Positions 60,976 through 64,000 of a DNA stretch of 64,000 nt are shown here, piece after piece; position 1 is the stretch's first letter, and every line of letters begins with the position of its first letter. The DNA comes from Sphingobacteriales bacterium. Its GTDB lineage: Bacteria; Bacteroidota; Bacteroidia; Chitinophagales; CAIOSU01. The stretch lies in NCBI GenBank assembly GCA_027486795.1, contig JAIXOI010000023.1:124001-188000 (forward strand). The letters run 5' to 3'. Below the pieces are notes generated by a model. That model ran no database searches. It saw only the letters and a program-made list of their open reading frames with translations, and was not told the DNA's origin. The position numbers and the translations under genes were made by a program.

Positions 60976-62064
60976 TTAGAAACTTGGACAAATGGTTTTG
61001 CTCGCATGTTTACCAAAACCACCTACATAGGCCAAAGAAAGCTCAAATGCACCACGTGTGTTAGTAGCATTGGTTAGCTCCGAGAAGTTCAAATCATAGC
61101 TCAAACCTAAGTTAAAGCCTTCGAAATCTAAACGAGCGGCCAAAATAAGGGCTTCGCTGGCAATACCACCTTTGTCAGTTACATTGTCGCGACCTACAAT
61201 ACGGTAGTACGGTCCAACATAAAACGCATTACCTTGTGGGTCGCTCTTATCAAAGAAGAATTTAACCATAGTACCCATGTTCATCTCAAAGGCAGGACCT
61301 TGGCTCAAAACCATCAAGCTGGGCACCAAATCTACTTGGCTGCGTTTGCCTAAAGGCAACTGAGCACCAGCAGTACCTGTGTACTTCATTGGCAAGTCAG
61401 CGTTTTGCCCTTCGTAGAAAGACATGTTAGGCGTATTTAAGTGACTGATTGCAAAACCAGCGTACACATTAAAACGACCTTTGTTCTTTTTACTGGCATA
61501 ATAGTACATCAAACCAGCATTCACGTCAAAGAACATAAACTGATTATCGCCAATTACTTCACCTGGGTTAATAGTGGGATTGAAGCCCTCGCCATCGAAC
61601 TGATTGCCGAAACGCAGGTTATTGTAGTTCAATCCGCGCTGTGCAGCACCAGCTTGAATACCCAATGTTAAATATTGGTTACCATCTTTACTAAGTGACT
61701 TATGATAAGCAAAACTCAAGTTGAGTTGATTGGTACCAAACTGAGCCTCACCAGCTTTATCGGTTAAGAAAGCCAAACCAACACCAAAGGCATCGCCCAT
61801 GTTACCGATGTTTCCGAAACGCATATCAACAGCGCCCGAGAACGTACGAAATAATGGAGTAGCCTCATCATTTAAGATACTACGCCATTGGCTGCGATAA
61901 ATGGCAGACACACGGTAATTTCCGTTAAACAAACCAGTCATAGCTGGGTTGAGGGTCAGTGGGCTAGCATTGTACTGAGAGAAGCGCGGGTCTTGAGCCA
62001 TTGCGTCTTTTCCTACCAGTGCAAGCACCATAACTAAGAGCAGTAGTTGCGAAATCTTTTTCAT
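60976..62064 (-). CDS. PorP/SprF family outer membrane protein, partner of the SprB-repeat adhesin
   Basis: A 362-residue protein: signal peptide to about 23, the hallmark DPRFSQYNASPLTLNPAMTG, a beta-barrel with GLAFLTDKAGEAQFGTNQLN, YYYASKKNKGRFNVYAGFAI and a C-terminal SLAYVGGFGKHASK-TICPSF ending in the family Cys-Pro motif. It follows the type B-sorted adhesin by 18 bases. In Flavobacterium, SprF is needed specifically to secrete its upstream adhesin SprB, so the same pairing is expected here. Confidence 0.92.
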   Translation of the reverse strand: MKKISQLLLLVMVLALVGKDAMAQDPRFSQYNASPLTLNPAMTGLFNGNYRVSAIYRSQWRSILNDEATPLFRTFSGAVDMRFGNIGNMGDAFGVGLAFLTDKAGEAQFGTNQLNLSFAYHKSLSKDGNQYLTLGIQAGAAQRGLNYNNLRFGNQFDGEGFNPTINPGEVIGDNQFMFFDVNAGLMYYYASKKNKGRFNVYAGFAISHLNTPNMSFYEGQNADLPMKYTGTAGAQLPLGKRSQVDLVPSLMVLSQGPAFEMNMGTMVKFFFDKSDPQGNAFYVGPYYRIVGRDNVTDKGGIASEALILAARLDFEGFNLGLSYDLNFSELTNATNTRGAFELSLAYVGGFGKHASKTICPSF

Positions 62065-62082
62065 GAGACCTAAAATACAAAA

Positions 62083-64000
62083 TTATTTTACAATTGTAAT
62101 ACTTCCTTCCTTAGCAATTTTTTGCCCGTCTTGATAAATTACTTCTACATAGTAAATATAAACATCAACTTGAGCCAAATCTCCTTTATAGAAGCCATTC
62201 CAGCCATCGGTAAAGTCACCTTCGTAGTCATAAACTTTTTCTCCCCAGCGGTTAAATATTTTCATTTGCACGCCTGTAGCACCTGGTGCATACACCTGGA
62301 ACAGGTCGTTCAATCCATCTCCATTTGGCGAAAAGGCATTGGGTATGTACAGCAGCAACTGATTTTGAACGAACAAGGTAAACTGCGCCAATCGTGGGCA
62401 ATTGTTTTCATCGAACACAGTAAGCTGATACACCGTTGTTTGTATCGGGCTTGCCTCTGGGTTTTGGCAAGTGTCGCAATCCAATGAGTTGGCTGGTTGC
62501 CAGCTATAGCTATAATTGCCCACACTTGGCACTAGTATAGGATCCATGGTATAAGTTTGACCTAGCTGTATGCTGTCAAACTTAGGGTCGAACATTAACT
62601 CAAAGCCATCAGGTGCCGTAATTTCAATTTCGCCAGTTGCTTGGCAGCCGTTGGCATCAATTACTGCCAATTCATAAACGCCTTCTTGCAGCGTTAAGAA
62701 ATTTCCGTCGGCATTGGTAAAGTTGCCGTTGTTGAGGCTAAAAATATATGGCGGTGTGCCACCTAAAGCCGTTACAAATATAGCTCCGTCGTTTTTGCCA
62801 GGGCACGATACGTTTACCACCGTAGTATCCCAAGTTATTGGGGTAAGTGGCTCATCAATATTAATATTGTTGAATGCCGATGAGCAACCATTGTTATCCG
62901 TAATAGTTACTGAGTAACTACCGGTAGGTAAGTTGCTCTGCTGAAAACTCTGCCCACCATTACTCCAACTATAACTATATGGTGGTGTTCCACCGGCAAC
63001 ATCCACGCGAATGCTACCATCAGTTTCGCCAAAGCACGATACTGGCGTGCTATTTAGGTTAATAGTAAGCGAATCGGGTTGTGGCACGGTAATGGTATCA
63101 AACTCAGGGCATCCTGCAGCCGAAGCGTCGGTTACTGTTACATAATAAGTCTGACCACCAAATAGGTTAACTGCCTGTGCCGTTTGCTGACCGTTACTCC
63201 ATTGGAAATAGAATGGAGGTGTGCCGCCAGTTGCCGATACCGTTACTTCAGCCTCGCCATCGGCACCGCCATAACATATAGGGGCAGTAACGGTAGTAGT
63301 TAAGGTAAAGCGTGGTGGATAGGTAATGTTTATAGCTTTGGTTTGCACGCAACTACTTGAGTCAACGGTAACGGTAACAAAGTTATTACCGTAAGGCAAT
63401 GAATCGGCTACCGAGCCCACCTCGCCATTGCTCCAGACAAAGCTATAACCAGTTGTTACACCTCCTACCGTGGCCGTTGCCGAGCCATCAGAAGTATTAA
63501 AGCAACTTGCATTTACTACACTGGTAACGTCAATTATGAAACTATCGGGAGCAGTTATAGTATAACTGGCATTTACGAAGCAACCTTCGCTATCAAAAGC
63601 AGTTACATTGTAAATACCTGCTGACAAGCCTTGTATAGAGTTAGTTGTCTGCGAACCCGACCACAGATAAGTGTACGGTGCAGTGCCACCGCCAGTTATG
63701 GTTATGGTAGCACTGCCATCAGTGCCTTGGTAACAAGAAATAAGGGTAGAGTCCTCGATAAAGAAAATTTCAGTTGGTTCTATTACCGTAGTAGAATCTA
63801 CAGCTGTGCAGCCGCTGGCATCGGTTACGGTAAGCACATAGGTACCTGCAGCAAGAGATGTTAATGAGTCGATAGTAACGCCGTTGCTCCAATCGTATAG
63901 GTAAGGCGCTGAGCCACCAGAAACATAAGCTCGCGCTTCACCATTATTCAGGCCAAAGCAAGTAACATCGGCACTGGTAATGCTGTCAATAGTTAACTGG
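62083..64000 (-). CDS. SprB-repeat adhesin with type B sorting domain (5' end beyond window)
   Basis: The minus-strand frame is open from the stop at 62083 to the right window edge, so the N-terminus is missing; the first ATG/GTG inside the window is not the true start. At least six SprB-type repeats of about 80-90 residues are visible, each with an SCxG...DGSA start, GGTPPYSYSWSNG-like middle and xxYxVTVTDxxGC end. The protein ends in the gliding-motility-associated C-terminal domain (YIPNAFSPNGDGLNDLFQVY, MKIFNRWGEKVYDY, YYVEVIYQDGQ). It is probably a large mobile surface adhesin moved by the gliding machinery. Cys pairs in each repeat are conserved. Confidence 0.93.
   Translation of the reverse strand, partial: QLTIDSITSADVTCFGLNNGEARAYVSGGSAPYLYDWSNGVTIDSLTSLAAGTYVLTVTDASGCTAVDSTTVIEPTEIFFIEDSTLISCYQGTDGSATITITGGGTAPYTYLWSGSQTTNSIQGLSAGIYNVTAFDSEGCFVNASYTITAPDSFIIDVTSVVNASCFNTSDGSATATVGGVTTGYSFVWSNGEVGSVADSLPYGNNFVTVTVDSSSCVQTKAINITYPPRFTLTTTVTAPICYGGADGEAEVTVSATGGTPPFYFQWSNGQQTAQAVNLFGGQTYYVTVTDASAAGCPEFDTITVPQPDSLTINLNSTPVSCFGETDGSIRVDVAGGTPPYSYSWSNGGQSFQQSNLPTGSYSVTITDNNGCSSAFNNINIDEPLTPITWDTTVVNVSCPGKNDGAIFVTALGGTPPYIFSLNNGNFTNADGNFLTLQEGVYELAVIDANGCQATGEIEITAPDGFELMFDPKFDSIQLGQTYTMDPILVPSVGNYSYSWQPANSLDCDTCQNPEASPIQTTVYQLTVFDENNCPRLAQFTLFVQNQLLLYIPNAFSPNGDGLNDLFQVYAPGATGVQMKIFNRWGEKVYDYEGDFTDGWNGFYKGDLAQVDVYIYYVEVIYQDGQKIAKEGSITIVK

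Noticed and set aside
63837-63837. GTG at 63837 as the start of the SprB-repeat adhesin
   Set aside because: The frame stays open and keeps the repeat pattern (YLYDWSNG, CFGLNNG) up to the window edge, so the true start is outside.
1-64000. tRNA, rRNA, prophage, insertion sequence or toxin-antitoxin content
   Set aside because: No cloverleaf with a TTCGA-type arm, no transposase or integrase motif, and no paired small toxin genes were found on reading both strands.

Overview
The window is a stretch of core chromosome from a member of the phylum Bacteroidota. Four things point there: type IX secretion and gliding genes (PorU, two PorP/SprF proteins, GldJ, GldD, GldE, and secreted proteins with type A and type B C-terminal sorting domains); Bacteroidota promoters of the form TTG-N20-TAnnTTTG; almost no Shine-Dalgarno sequences; and characteristic blocks such as mutY-ssb-gldE-gldD and DUF6089-uppS-bamA-ompH-ompH-murI. 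I see no prophage, insertion sequence, CRISPR array, rRNA or tRNA, and no island of foreign-looking sequence. I cannot name the genus.

Layout. 1-8.1 kb: PorU (cut by the left edge) diverges from a PorP/SprF protein, GldJ and MurF, followed by a convergent ureohydrolase-like gene. 8.2-10.9 kb: rraA, a CBS-domain protein, an alpha/beta hydrolase and a cysteine-less alkyltransferase-like protein. 11-20.2 kb: a TPR protein, a secreted purple acid phosphatase, a 42-residue membrane protein, nth, recA, an O-methyltransferase, a LysM glucosaminidase and hpt. 20.4-28.6 kb: an S41 protease, an outer membrane beta-barrel receptor-like protein, a beta-helix lipoprotein and a membrane-embedded patatin. 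28.6-32.3 kb: gldD, gldE, ssb, mutY (minus strand). 32.5-38.8 kb: the outer membrane biogenesis operon DUF6089-uppS-bamA-ompH-ompH-murI. 38.9-48 kb: thioredoxin, glycosyltransferase, small lipoprotein, a SAM-I riboswitch controlling a two-gene methionine synthase, an SGNH hydrolase and a thiolase. 48-55.7 kb, minus strand: an MbnP-like secreted protein, rng, a 29-residue basic protein, a TPR protein, HU, two more DUF6089 genes and nadK. 55.9-64 kb: a PKD-repeat protein with a type B sorting domain, a DUF2461 protein, then a minus-strand operon of a SprB-repeat adhesin (cut by the right edge), its PorP/SprF partner and a PorE-like OmpA protein.

How the parts fit. Export of surface proteins dominates: BamA and the Skp-like chaperones build the outer membrane; GldJ, GldD, GldE, PorU and the PorP/SprF proteins belong to the type IX machine; the phosphatase, the MbnP-like protein, the PKD protein and the SprB-repeat adhesin are its predicted cargo. 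MurF, MurI, UppS and the LysM enzyme handle peptidoglycan.

Features most worth a second look: a perfect 14-bp hairpin ending two bases before the first DUF6089 start codon, with two similar hairpins close upstream of other outer membrane genes; a ureohydrolase with two metal ligands replaced; HU and a membrane TPR protein in one frame separated only by a TAA; a 20-bp perfect palindrome nested in larger inverted repeats; and three families of word-like low-complexity intergenic repeats. At least nine genes seem to start at TTG or GTG.
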